In this document: in pieces, positions 16,876 to 25,625 of the stretch
Numbering within the stretch: the first letter of the stretch is position 1
How the letters are laid out: each line of letters opens with the position of its first letter
Source: Bacteroides congonensis
GTDB taxonomy: Bacteria > Bacteroidota > Bacteroidia > Bacteroidales > Bacteroidaceae
Direction of reading: 5' to 3'
Assembly: GCF_900130125.1 (NCBI RefSeq)
Contig: NZ_FQXY01000011.1
Coordinates: forward strand, 806,001-870,000
DNA: 64,000 bases
Made by a program: the position numbers and the translations under genes
Notes under the pieces: model-generated
What the model was told of the DNA's origin: nothing
The model's database searches: none
The model's input: only the letters and a program-made list of their open reading frames with translations

Positions 16876-17607
16876 TTGAATTTAATTATCGACATAGGAA
16901 ATACAATGGCGAAAGTCGCCCTCTTCAATAATGGGGAGATGGTGGAAGTGCTGACTGAATCCAATCAATCATTGGATTGTTTGAAAGCTCTTTGCTCCAA
17001 ATACCCGATAGAGCAGGGAATTGTGGCTACTGTCATTGATTTAAGCGAACGGATACTTGCCGATTTGGCAGCTTTGCCGTTTCCTCTATTGTGGCTCAAC
17101 TACAAAACGCCCTTACCGGTGGTCAATCTGTACGAAACTCCCGAAACGCTGGGGTACGACCGTATGGCTGCTGTGGTAGGTGCTAATGAGCAGTTTCCTC
17201 ACAACGATATATTGGTCATTGACGCAGGAACTTGTATCACTTATGAATTTATTGACTCGAAAGGGCAGTATCATGGTGGTAATATTTCTCCCGGCATGCA
17301 GATGCGTTTCAAGGCACTTCACCAGTTCACCGGACGCTTGCCCCTGATTGACTCCAACGGGCGTAAACTCCCGATGGGACGGGACACCGAAACCGCTATA
17401 CGCGCCGGAGTGTTGAAAGGCATGGAATACGAAATTTCAGGTTATATTGAGTCTATGAAGCATAAATATCCTGAACTTTTGGTTTTTTTAACGGGCGGAG
17501 ATGATTTTTCTTTTGATAGCAGCGTAAAAAGTATCATCTTTGCAGATAGATTTTTAGTGTTGAAAGGATTAAATAGAATTTTAAACTATAATAATGGTAG
17601 GATTTAA
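16876..17607 (+). CDS. coaX: Type III pantothenate kinase
   Basis: 243 residues from a TTG at 16876. This is preferred because the conserved protein starts MNLIIDIGNT and a -7 element lies between it and the upstream in-frame ATG at 16792. Catalyses ATP-dependent phosphorylation of pantothenate, the first step of CoA synthesis. Motifs: DIGNTMAKVALF (phosphate 1), YDRMAAVVGA, VIDAGTCITYEF (phosphate 2) and GGNISPGMQMRFKALHQFT. The gene overlaps the next one by 14 nt, suggesting coupling. The upstream ATG frame cannot be excluded as an annotation alternative, but its extra residues (FLFFYFTFAPA) look like promoter DNA. Confidence 0.93.
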   Translation: MNLIIDIGNTMAKVALFNNGEMVEVLTESNQSLDCLKALCSKYPIEQGIVATVIDLSERILADLAALPFPLLWLNYKTPLPVVNLYETPETLGYDRMAAVVGANEQFPHNDILVIDAGTCITYEFIDSKGQYHGGNISPGMQMRFKALHQFTGRLPLIDSNGRKLPMGRDTETAIRAGVLKGMEYEISGYIESMKHKYPELLVFLTGGDDFSFDSSVKSIIFADRFLVLKGLNRILNYNNGRI

Positions 17608-18865
17608 ACACACACTATGTGCGCTTTTGCTCACGATGGTTACCGGAATGGCAATTGCTCAAAATAATACAAACTCTCCTTATACACGATATGGCTATGG
17701 CGACTTGTCCGATCAAAGTTTCGGAAATAGCAAAGCGATGGGAGGAATTGCTTTTGGACTCCGGGATGGAGCACAGATCAATCCATTGAATCCTGCTTCG
17801 TATACAGCCATTGACTCGTTGACTTTCCTATTTGAAGGGGGTGTCAGTCTGCAAAATATGAATGTTAGTGGCGGCGGTGTGAAACTGAACGCCAAGAACT
17901 CTAGTTTCGACTACCTGGCTATGCAGTTTCGTCTGCATCCCAGGATAGCGATGAGTGTAGGTTTGTTGCCATTCTCGAATGTGGGATATTCTGTATCTGA
18001 CAGTAAAGATGAAAACGGAGTCAGTCAGACCCGGAGTTTTACGGGAGATGGGGGATTGCATCAGCTTTATGGTGGTATCGGTGTAAAAGTACTGAAGAAT
18101 CTTTCACTGGGAGTGAATGCTTCTTATTTTTGGGGAGATATAACCCGTGCACGTACCATTATTTATCCCGCGACATCGGAATCTTACTCTTATGTACAGC
18201 AGATAGGGGTTTCTGTTTCGGACTATAAACTGGATTTCGGTGCACAATATACGCAGGAATTAAGTAAAAAACATTCAGTGACTATTGGAGCAGTATTCTC
18301 TCCAAAGCATAAACTGAATAATGATTATACTATAACGACACAGGCTAGTACGACCAACAGTAATGATTTGGATGCTACGCTGGAACTTCCGAATATGTTC
18401 GGAGTCGGTTTTACATACAATTATGACAGGCGGTTGACAGTCGGCGTGGATTATAGTTTGCAACAATGGTCTAAGGCTAAATTCGGTGTAGCTGCCACAG
18501 ATGATGCTACGCGTGCAGAGTTTGAGGAAACTTATGCTTATAATGACCGTCATAAAATATCAGTGGGTGCGGAATACATTCCTAATTTAATAGGACGTTC
18601 TTACTTATCCCATATCAAATACCGTTTGGGAGCTTATTATACGACTCCGTATTATAAGATTGACGGCAAAAAGGCTGCCCGCGAATATGGCGTAACTGCC
18701 GGTTTCGGTTTGCCTGTACCCCGTTCACGTTCTATCCTTAGCATCAGCGGACAGTTTGTCCGTGTGAGTGGACAGGAAACGAATTTTGTGAATGAAAATA
18801 TCTTCCGTGTGAGTATCGGATTGACGTTCAACGAGCGTTGGTTCTTTAAACGCAGGGTAGAATAA
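17594..18865 (+). CDS. Outer-membrane beta-barrel protein (FadL/OmpP1-like)
   Basis: 423 residues with a cleavable signal (...TMVTGMAIAQ). The mature protein opens NTNSPYTRYGYGDLSDQSFGNSKAMGGIAFGLRDG and NPLNPASYTAIDSL, typical of Bacteroidetes FadL/OmpP1-like barrels. Alternating beta strands continue to the end, where LTFNERWFFKRRVE closes the barrel. Likely a small hydrophobic-solute porin or an envelope-assembly protein; substrate unknown. It sits between coaX and a TPR protein in an envelope-biogenesis cluster that includes lptC and ppiD. Confidence 0.8.
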   Translation: MVGFKHTLCALLLTMVTGMAIAQNNTNSPYTRYGYGDLSDQSFGNSKAMGGIAFGLRDGAQINPLNPASYTAIDSLTFLFEGGVSLQNMNVSGGGVKLNAKNSSFDYLAMQFRLHPRIAMSVGLLPFSNVGYSVSDSKDENGVSQTRSFTGDGGLHQLYGGIGVKVLKNLSLGVNASYFWGDITRARTIIYPATSESYSYVQQIGVSVSDYKLDFGAQYTQELSKKHSVTIGAVFSPKHKLNNDYTITTQASTTNSNDLDATLELPNMFGVGFTYNYDRRLTVGVDYSLQQWSKAKFGVAATDDATRAEFEETYAYNDRHKISVGAEYIPNLIGRSYLSHIKYRLGAYYTTPYYKIDGKKAAREYGVTAGFGLPVPRSRSILSISGQFVRVSGQETNFVNENIFRVSIGLTFNERWFFKRRVE

Positions 18866-18928
18866 TTAAGTTGAAACAAAGTGAGAGAGAATAGACGACT
18901 TTATAATAACAACTAAAATTTAAATACA

Positions 18929-20254
18929 ATGAAGATTAAAACGCTTGTGGCTATGTTGGTCCTTTCAGCAGGGGCAACCACTGCAATAGCACAGGATGCG
19001 TCAAACTGTAATTCAAACAGTAGTATTTCGCATGAAGCTGTGCGTGCAGGTAATTTTAAAGATGCGTATACTCCTTGGAAAGCTGTGTTGGAAAACTGTC
19101 CGACGCTTCGTTTCTATACCTTTACTGACGGATATAAAATTCTGAAGGGCTTGATGGCTCAAATCAAGGACAAGAATAATCCGGAATACCAAAAATATTT
19201 TGATGAACTGATGAATACGCATGATTTGCGTATCAAATACACGCCTGATTTTCTGGCTAAAGGAACCAAAGTATCTTCTCCTGAGGAAGCGTTGGGTATC
19301 AAAGCGGTAGACTATATTGCTTTGGCTCCGAAGATTGACGTAAATCAGGCTTATCAATGGCTGAGCCAGTCTGTAAATGCAGTGAAAGCTGAATCGGCTG
19401 CTGCCACTTTGTTCTATTTCCTGCAAATGTCATTGGATAAACTGAAAGCAGACCCTAACCATAAAGAACAATTCATCCAGGATTACTTGGCTGCTTCTGA
19501 ATATGCTGATGGTGCTATCGCTGCTGAAACCAATGAAGCAAAGAAGAAAAACCTGCAAGGTATTAAAGATAACCTGGTTGCTCTGTTTGTAAACAGTGGA
19601 ACTGCTGACTGCGAATCACTGCAAAGTATCTATGGCCCGAAAGTGGAAGCTAACCAAAAGGATTTGGAATACTTGAAGAAAGTAATCGACATCATGAAAA
19701 TGATGAGATGTACTGAAAGTGACGCTTATCAACAGGCATCTTTCTATTCATACAAAATAGAGCCGACAGCAGAAGCAGCTACCGGTTGTGCTTATCAGGC
19801 GTTCAAGAAAGGTGACATTGACGGTGCCGTGAAGTTCTTTGACGAAGCAATAAACCTGGAAACTGATAATGTGAAGAAAGCCGAAAAGGCATATGCTGCG
19901 GCAGCAGTATTGGCTTCTGCCAAGAAGTTGTCTCAAGCCAGAGCTTACTGTCAGAAAGCTATCAGCTACAACGAAAACTATGGTGCTCCTTACATTCTGA
20001 TTGCTAACCTTTATGCAATGAGTCCTAACTGGAGTGACGAAAACGCTTTGAACAAGTGTACATATTTTGCAGTAATCGACAAATTGCAACGTGCAAAACA
20101 AGTAGACCCAAGTGTAGCTGAAGAAGCTAACAGCTTAATCGGTAGATATTCAGGTCATACTCCGCAGGCTAAGGACCTCTTTATGTTAGGTTACAAGCAA
20201 GGCGACCGCATCACTATCGGCGGTTGGATCGGAGAGACTACAACGATTCGATAA
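18929..20254 (+). CDS. Periplasmic tetratricopeptide-repeat protein
   Basis: 441 residues with a signal peptide (cleavage near AIAQDAS, ~22). It is alpha-helical throughout, with TPR-like units: HEAVRAGNFKDAYTPWKAVLENCP (~34-58), AYQAFKKGDIDGAVKFFDEAINLE (~287-312) and SAKKLSQARAYCQKAISYNENYGAPYILIANLY (~330-362). Probably a periplasmic protein-interaction scaffold. It follows the barrel gene by 63 nt and precedes lptC by 4 nt, so it is likely cotranscribed. No specific function recognised. Confidence 0.8.
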   Translation: MKIKTLVAMLVLSAGATTAIAQDASNCNSNSSISHEAVRAGNFKDAYTPWKAVLENCPTLRFYTFTDGYKILKGLMAQIKDKNNPEYQKYFDELMNTHDLRIKYTPDFLAKGTKVSSPEEALGIKAVDYIALAPKIDVNQAYQWLSQSVNAVKAESAAATLFYFLQMSLDKLKADPNHKEQFIQDYLAASEYADGAIAAETNEAKKKNLQGIKDNLVALFVNSGTADCESLQSIYGPKVEANQKDLEYLKKVIDIMKMMRCTESDAYQQASFYSYKIEPTAEAATGCAYQAFKKGDIDGAVKFFDEAINLETDNVKKAEKAYAAAAVLASAKKLSQARAYCQKAISYNENYGAPYILIANLYAMSPNWSDENALNKCTYFAVIDKLQRAKQVDPSVAEEANSLIGRYSGHTPQAKDLFMLGYKQGDRITIGGWIGETTTIR

Positions 20255-20258
20255 ATGT

Positions 20259-20909
20259 ATGTTGCGAAAACGAAGTAAACGTTTGTTGCATAAAAGCATG
20301 AGCATAACAATTGTCCTTGGGACAATTGTTATGCTTCTTTTATTTCCCTCATGCGGCGGTAAGACGAAAGCAGTGGGTGAGGCTATCACCGAACGCGATT
20401 CTCTTCCCGTAATGCAGACATTAGGGGTCACTACCCTTATATCCGATTCAGGAGTGACACGTTACAGGGTGAATACGGAAGAGTGGCAGGTTTATGACCG
20501 TAAGAAACCTTCCTATTGGGCATTTGAAAAAGGAGTATATCTCGAACAGTTCGACTCTATCTTTCATGTAGAAGCCAGTATCAAAGCGGATACTGCCTAT
20601 TACTATGACAAAGAAAGGCTTTGGAAGCTGATAGGGAACGTAGATATACAGAACCGGAAGGGTGAACGTTTTAACACGGAACTGCTCTATTGGAACGAAG
20701 CTACCCAGAAAGTATATTCCGACAAGTTTATACGTATCCAGCAACCCGACAGGATTATCACCGGACATGGTTTCGACTCCAATCAGCAAATGACCGTCTA
20801 TACCATTCATAATATAGAAGGTATTTTCTATGTAGACGACGAAGCGGGTACTACTCAACCGGAAGTAAAAGCCTTGCCGGACTCCGTGAAAAAAGATTCT
20901 GTGAAATAA
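20259..20909 (+). CDS. lptC: LPS export protein LptC
   Basis: 216 residues with an N-terminal hydrophobic segment ending LLFPSCGG, so possibly lipidated in this phylum. The LptC/YrbK beta-jellyroll signature is clear: WAFEKGVYLEQFD, ADTAYYYDKERLWKLIGNVDIQNR and RIITGHGFDSNQQMTVYTIHNIEG. LptC is the inner-membrane partner of LptB2FG that passes LPS to LptA. Start at 20259, with an in-frame alternative ATG at 20298. The first codons overlap a perfect 16-bp hairpin followed by a T-rich run. Tight spacing with its neighbours (4 nt before, 3 nt after). Confidence 0.88.
   Translation: MLRKRSKRLLHKSMSITIVLGTIVMLLLFPSCGGKTKAVGEAITERDSLPVMQTLGVTTLISDSGVTRYRVNTEEWQVYDRKKPSYWAFEKGVYLEQFDSIFHVEASIKADTAYYYDKERLWKLIGNVDIQNRKGERFNTELLYWNEATQKVYSDKFIRIQQPDRIITGHGFDSNQQMTVYTIHNIEGIFYVDDEAGTTQPEVKALPDSVKKDSVK
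20301..20345 (+). terminator. Terminator-like hairpin inside the 5' end of lptC
   Basis: Perfect 16-bp inverted repeat AGCATAACAATTGTCC / reverse complement (20301-20316, 20320-20335) with a 3-nt loop, followed by TCTTTTATTT. It lies within codons ~15-26 of lptC, overlapping its hydrophobic segment. It could attenuate transcription between the TPR gene and lptC, or be coincidental with coding for SITIVLGTIVML. Confidence 0.5.
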
Positions 20910-20912
20910 ACT

Positions 20913-22169
20913 ATGAATATTTATATATCTCTAATAATCACCATGGTCTTCTCTGCTTTCTTTTCGGGAATGGAGATTGCCTTTGTCTCGGTAGACAAAC
21001 TGCGTTTTGAAATGGAGCGTAAGGGGGGGATCACCTCTCGTATCCTATCTATCTTTTTCAAGAATCCGAATGAATTTATCTCTACCATGTTGGTGGGGAA
21101 TAACATAGCCTTGGTTATCTACGGTATCCTGATGGCGCAAATTATCGGTGACAACCTGTTGGCGGGATTCATTGACAACCACTTCCTTATGGTGCTGGCG
21201 CAGACCATTATTTCTACCTTGATTATATTGGTGACCGGAGAGTTCTTGCCGAAAACATTGTTCAAGATCAATCCAAATCTGGTTTTGAATGTCTTTGCCG
21301 TTCCGCTTATTGTTTGTTATGTCATTTTGTATCCTATATCCAAGTTCGCTTCCGGTGTATCCTGTTTGTTCCTTCGTCTTTTCGGAATGAAAGTGAACAA
21401 GGACGCGTCCGACATTGCTTTTGGAAAAGTCGATCTGGATTACTTCGTACAAAGTAGCATCGACAATGCTGAGAACGAAGAAGAATTGGATACGGAAGTG
21501 AAAATCTTTCAGAATGCGCTTGATTTCTCGAATATAAAAATCCGTGACTGTATCGTTCCGCGCACGGAAGTGGTGGCGGTTGACCTGACTACTTCGCTGG
21601 ACGAACTGAAAAGTCGATTCATAGAGTCCGGTATATCCAAGATTATCGTATATGACGGCAATATCGACAATGTGGTCGGTTATATCCATTCGTCGGAAAT
21701 GTTTCGTGCTCCGAAGAACTGGCATGATAATGTGAAACAGGTGCCGATTGTGCCTGAAACGATGTCTGCCCACAAACTGATGAAACTGTTCATGCAGCAG
21801 AAGAAAACGATTGCTGTGGTGGTGGATGAATTTGGTGGAACGTCCGGCATTGTATCGTTGGAAGATTTGGTGGAAGAGATTTTTGGCGATATAGAAGACG
21901 AACACGACAACACTTCCTATATCTGTAAGCAGATTGAGGAACACGAGTATGTGTTGTCAGCCCGTTTGGAAATAGAGAAAGTGAATGAAACATTCGGACT
22001 GGATTTGCCCGAATCAGACGAATATCTGACGGTGGGCGGGTTGATTCTCAACCAATATCAAAGTTTCCCGAAGTTGCATGAAATCATTCAGGTAGGGAAC
22101 TATCAGTTCAAGATAATCAAGGTCACGGCGACAAAAATAGAACTTGTGCGCTTGAAAGTCTTGGAATAA
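20913..22169 (+). CDS. CNNM/CBS-domain membrane protein (hemolysin family, CorC-like)
   Basis: 418 residues. N-terminal CNNM (DUF21) membrane domain with about four helices (MNIYISLIITMVFSAFFSGMEIAFVS start; NPNEFISTMLVGNNIALVIYG). A CBS pair follows at ~195-330 (IVPRTEVVAVD, GYIHSSEMF, VVVDEFGGTSGIVSLEDLVEEIFGDI). A CorC/HlyC C-terminal domain is at ~335-418 (YVLSARLEIEKVNETFGLDLPESDEYLTVGG). The family is linked to Mg2+/Co2+ handling and, in Bacteroidetes, resembles GldE. No other gliding genes are nearby, so ion homeostasis or envelope stability is more likely. Starts 3 nt after lptC. Confidence 0.88.
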   Translation: MNIYISLIITMVFSAFFSGMEIAFVSVDKLRFEMERKGGITSRILSIFFKNPNEFISTMLVGNNIALVIYGILMAQIIGDNLLAGFIDNHFLMVLAQTIISTLIILVTGEFLPKTLFKINPNLVLNVFAVPLIVCYVILYPISKFASGVSCLFLRLFGMKVNKDASDIAFGKVDLDYFVQSSIDNAENEEELDTEVKIFQNALDFSNIKIRDCIVPRTEVVAVDLTTSLDELKSRFIESGISKIIVYDGNIDNVVGYIHSSEMFRAPKNWHDNVKQVPIVPETMSAHKLMKLFMQQKKTIAVVVDEFGGTSGIVSLEDLVEEIFGDIEDEHDNTSYICKQIEEHEYVLSARLEIEKVNETFGLDLPESDEYLTVGGLILNQYQSFPKLHEIIQVGNYQFKIIKVTATKIELVRLKVLE

Positions 22170-22288
22170 TAGCGATAATCAAGAAATTTTTGGCTAATAA
22201 ATAGATGCATATTAGCATTTTTTGTATCTTCGTGCGCTAAAACGACAAAAGAAAGAAATAATAATAAACATAAATCGTATTAATCAAA

Positions 22289-24430
22289 ATGGCAACGTTA
22301 CAAAACATTAGGTCGAAAGGACCTCTATTGGTGATTGTTATCGGCTTGGCGCTGTTTGCTTTCATTGCGGGTGACGCATGGAAGGTGATGCAGCCGCATC
22401 AGGCACATGACGTAGGTGAGGTGAACGGAGACGCTCTTTCCGCTCAAGAGTATCAGAATTTGGTAGAAGAATATACCGAAGTGGTGAAACTCATGCGTGG
22501 AGTGACCGCCTTGAACGACGATCAGACCAACCAGGTGCGCGACGAAGTATGGCGTTCCTATGTAAACAATAAACTGATTGAAAAAGAAGCTAAAGCACTG
22601 GGACTGACTGTTTCTAATGCTGAAATTCAGGATATCCTGAAGGCTGGAGTCCATCCTTTGCTGCGTCAGACTCCTTTCCAGAATCCGCAAACAGGAAACT
22701 TTGACAAGGATATGTTGAACAAATTCCTCGTTGAATATGCGAAGATGAGCGAATCACAGATGCCGGCACAGTATGCAGAACAATACAACAACATGTATAA
22801 ATACTGGTCATTCATCCAGAAGACATTGATTCAAAGCCGTTTGGCTGAAAAATACCAGGCGTTGGTTTCCAAGGCTCTTATTTCTAATCCGGTAGAAGCA
22901 CAGGATGCTTTCGACGCGCGTGTGAACCAATACAATGTATTGCTGGCAGGCGTTCCTTACTCTTCAGTAGTAGACTCTACTATCGTAGTGAAAGAATCGG
23001 AATTGAAAGACCTGTACAACAAGAAGAAAGAACAGTTCAAGCAATATCAGGAAACTCGTGACATCAAATACATTGATGTTCAGGTGACTGCAAGCGCTGA
23101 AGACAGAGCTGCTATCCAGAAAGAAGTAGATGAAGCAACTGCACAGTTGGCTACTACAACAGATGATTATACATCGTTTGTTCGCTCGGTAGGTTCTGAA
23201 GCTCCTTATGTAGACCTGTTCTATAACAAGACGGCATTCCCGTCGGATGTAGTGGCTCGTTTGGACTCTGCTTCCGTAGGTACTGTTTACGGCCCTTACT
23301 ACAATGGTGGTGATAATACTATCAACTCTTTCAAGATTGTAGCTAAAGCTGCTGCTGCCGACTCTGTGGAATTCCGTCAGATTCAGGTGTATGCTGAAGA
23401 TGCATTGAAGACTAAGGCTTTGTCAGACAGTATCTACAATGCTCTTAAAGGTGGTGCAAACTTCGCAGACCTGGCTAAGAAATACGGTCAGACAGGTGAC
23501 TCTAACTGGTTGACTGCCACACAATATGAAGGTGCGCAGATCGATGGTGATAACCTGAAATTCATCTCTGCTATCAATAGCACAGGTGTGAACGAACTGG
23601 TAAACTTGCCGATGGGACAAGCTAACGTAATTCTTCAGGTGACTAACAAGAAAGCCGTAAAAGACAAATATAAAGTAGCTGTTATCAAGCGTGAAGTAGA
23701 GTTCAGCAAAGAAACTTACAACCGTGCTTACAATGATTTCAGCCAGTTTATCGCTGCTAATCCTTCTGTTGAGAAGATGGTGGCTAATGCTGAAGAAGCC
23801 GGATACAGACTGTTGGATAGGGCTGACTTGAATAGCTCTGAACATGGTATCGGTGGTGTGAGAGGTACAAAAGAAGCTTTGAGATGGGCATTTGATAAAG
23901 CTAAACCGGGTGAAGTTTCCGGCTTATACGAATGCGGCGAAAGCGATCACATGATTGTGGTTGGCTTGGTAAACATCAAACCGGAAGGATACCGTCCGCT
24001 GAAAGCCGTACAGGATCAGTTGAGAGCTGAAATCGTAAAAGATAAGAAAGCTGAAAAAATCATGGCTGACATGAAGGCTGCCAACGCAACTTCATTCGAC
24101 CAATATAAGTCTATGACTGACGCTGTAAGCGACTCTTTGAAGATGGTTACATTCGCAGCTCCTGCTTACGTATCTGCATTGCGCAGCAGCGAACCGCTGG
24201 TAGGCGCTTATGCTTCTGTTTCTGAAGTGAACAAGTTGAGCGCTCCTATCAAAGGTAACGCCGGAGTATTTGTTCTGCAAGTATATGGCAAAGACAAACT
24301 GAACGAAACATTCGATGCAAAAACAGAAGAAGCTACATTGGCTAATATGCACGCACGTTTCGCCAGCCGTCTGATGAACGACTTGTATCTGAAAGCAAAT
24401 GTGAAAGATACACGCTTCCTGTTCTTCTAA
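22289..24430 (+). CDS. PpiD-like peptidyl-prolyl isomerase / periplasmic foldase
   Basis: 713 residues. One N-terminal membrane anchor (GPLLVIVIGLALFAFIAGDAW, ~11-31) is followed by a SurA-N-like chaperone region (VNGDALSAQEYQNLVEEY; WRSYVNNKLIEKEAKALGL). A parvulin-type rotamase region lies near 345-455 (VEFRQIQVYAEDALKTKALSDS, GGANFADLAKKYGQTGDS). A second, less conserved SurA-like half follows, ending TRFLFF. PpiD-type foldases sit beside the SecYEG exit and help exported proteins fold. Last gene of the coaX-lptC cluster; a strong terminator follows. PpiD-like is preferred to SurA because of the membrane anchor and the split rotamase arrangement. Confidence 0.9.
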   Translation: MATLQNIRSKGPLLVIVIGLALFAFIAGDAWKVMQPHQAHDVGEVNGDALSAQEYQNLVEEYTEVVKLMRGVTALNDDQTNQVRDEVWRSYVNNKLIEKEAKALGLTVSNAEIQDILKAGVHPLLRQTPFQNPQTGNFDKDMLNKFLVEYAKMSESQMPAQYAEQYNNMYKYWSFIQKTLIQSRLAEKYQALVSKALISNPVEAQDAFDARVNQYNVLLAGVPYSSVVDSTIVVKESELKDLYNKKKEQFKQYQETRDIKYIDVQVTASAEDRAAIQKEVDEATAQLATTTDDYTSFVRSVGSEAPYVDLFYNKTAFPSDVVARLDSASVGTVYGPYYNGGDNTINSFKIVAKAAAADSVEFRQIQVYAEDALKTKALSDSIYNALKGGANFADLAKKYGQTGDSNWLTATQYEGAQIDGDNLKFISAINSTGVNELVNLPMGQANVILQVTNKKAVKDKYKVAVIKREVEFSKETYNRAYNDFSQFIAANPSVEKMVANAEEAGYRLLDRADLNSSEHGIGGVRGTKEALRWAFDKAKPGEVSGLYECGESDHMIVVGLVNIKPEGYRPLKAVQDQLRAEIVKDKKAEKIMADMKAANATSFDQYKSMTDAVSDSLKMVTFAAPAYVSALRSSEPLVGAYASVSEVNKLSAPIKGNAGVFVLQVYGKDKLNETFDAKTEEATLANMHARFASRLMNDLYLKANVKDTRFLFF

Positions 24431-24456
24431 GAATTAATCGTATAAACGATAACTGC

Positions 24457-24491
24457 AAAAGGTCGTTCCTCTTTCGGGAACGACCTTTTTT
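24457..24491 (+). terminator. Terminator after the PpiD-like gene
   Basis: Stem GGTCGTTCC / GGAACGACC (24461-24469, 24477-24485) extended by flanking A/T pairs, with a T tract behind it. It ends the coaX-to-ppiD transcript. Confidence 0.9.
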
Positions 24492-24536
24492 GTTAACTTT
24501 TACATTATCGCTATACGGAAATCGACTTTATTTCCT

Positions 24537-24544
24537 TACATTTG
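24537..24544 (+). promoter_or_regulatory. -7 promoter element for the rlmN operon
   Basis: TACATTTG matches TAnnTTTG, 25 nt before the rlmN start and directly after the preceding terminator. No clear -33 TTTG. Confidence 0.5.
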
Positions 24545-24569
24545 CAAATATAAACCATGAACGGAAAGA

Positions 24570-25607
24570 ATGATGTCTAAATATCCTCTTTTAGGAATGA
24601 ACCTTGTGGAGCTTCAATCGTTGGTGAAAAGACTGGGAATGCCCGGCTTTACCGCCAAGCAGATTGTGGAATGGCTTTACGGGAAGAAGGTAACCTCGAT
24701 TGATGAAATGACTAATTTGTCATTGAAGAACCGGGAACTGCTCAAGCAGAACTATGAGGTAGGAGCGGAGACACCGGTCGATGAAATGCGCTCTGTGGAC
24801 GGTACGGTGAAGTACTTGTACAGGGTTGGTGATAGTCATTTTGTAGAATCGGTTTATATTCCCGACGATGACCGGGCGACGCTCTGTGTTTCTTCACAGG
24901 TAGGCTGCAAGATGAACTGCAAATTCTGTATGACCGGAAAGCAGGGCTTTACAGCACACCTGACCGCCAATCAGATAATCAATCAAATCCATTCATTGCC
25001 CGAACGTGACAAACTGACCAATGTGGTGATGATGGGCATGGGCGAACCGCTCGACAACCTCGACGAAGTATTGAAGGCATTGGAGATACTGACTGCTTCC
25101 TACGGATATGCATGGAGTCCGAAGCGCATCACTCTTTCTACGGTCGGCCTACGGAAAGGATTGCAGCGTTTTATCGAAGAAAGCGACTGCCACCTGGCTA
25201 TCAGCCTGCACTCTCCGGTGACTGCACAACGTTCCGAACTTATGCCGGCGGAAAAGGCGTTCTCCATCACTGAAATGGTGGAACTGTTAAAAAACTATGA
25301 TTTTAGTAAACAGCGCCGACTTTCGTTTGAATATATTGTTTTTAAGGGGCTTAATGACTCGCAAGTCTATGCCAAAGAGTTGCTGAAACTTCTTCGCGGA
25401 CTGGATTGCAGGGTGAATCTGATTCGTTTCCATGCCATACCGGGAGTCAATCTTGAAGGGGCGGATATGGATACGATGACCCGTTTTCGTGACTATCTGA
25501 CGTCGCACGGGCTTTTCACTACGATCCGTTCTTCAAGGGGAGAAGATATTTTTGCGGCTTGCGGTATGCTTTCGACAGCGAAGCAAGAGGAAAATAATCA
25601 GAGTTAA
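24570..25607 (+). CDS. rlmN: 23S rRNA (adenine-2503 C2) methyltransferase RlmN
   Basis: 345 residues (ATG at 24570, or the adjacent ATG at 24573). Radical-SAM enzyme that methylates A2503 of 23S rRNA, and usually A37 of some tRNAs. The iron-sulfur motif CKMNCKFC has Cys113, Cys117 and Cys120. SAM and substrate motifs are VVMMGMGEPLDNLDEV, ITLSTVGL and LAISLHSP. The reactive C-terminal Cys is in SRGEDIFAACGM (Cys331). N-terminal HhH-like region MPGFTAKQIVEWLYGKKV. First gene of a seven-gene run with short gaps reaching secG. Confidence 0.97.
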   Translation: MMSKYPLLGMNLVELQSLVKRLGMPGFTAKQIVEWLYGKKVTSIDEMTNLSLKNRELLKQNYEVGAETPVDEMRSVDGTVKYLYRVGDSHFVESVYIPDDDRATLCVSSQVGCKMNCKFCMTGKQGFTAHLTANQIINQIHSLPERDKLTNVVMMGMGEPLDNLDEVLKALEILTASYGYAWSPKRITLSTVGLRKGLQRFIEESDCHLAISLHSPVTAQRSELMPAEKAFSITEMVELLKNYDFSKQRRLSFEYIVFKGLNDSQVYAKELLKLLRGLDCRVNLIRFHAIPGVNLEGADMDTMTRFRDYLTSHGLFTTIRSSRGEDIFAACGMLSTAKQEENNQS

Positions 25608-25625
25608 TATATAAAACCGAACATC

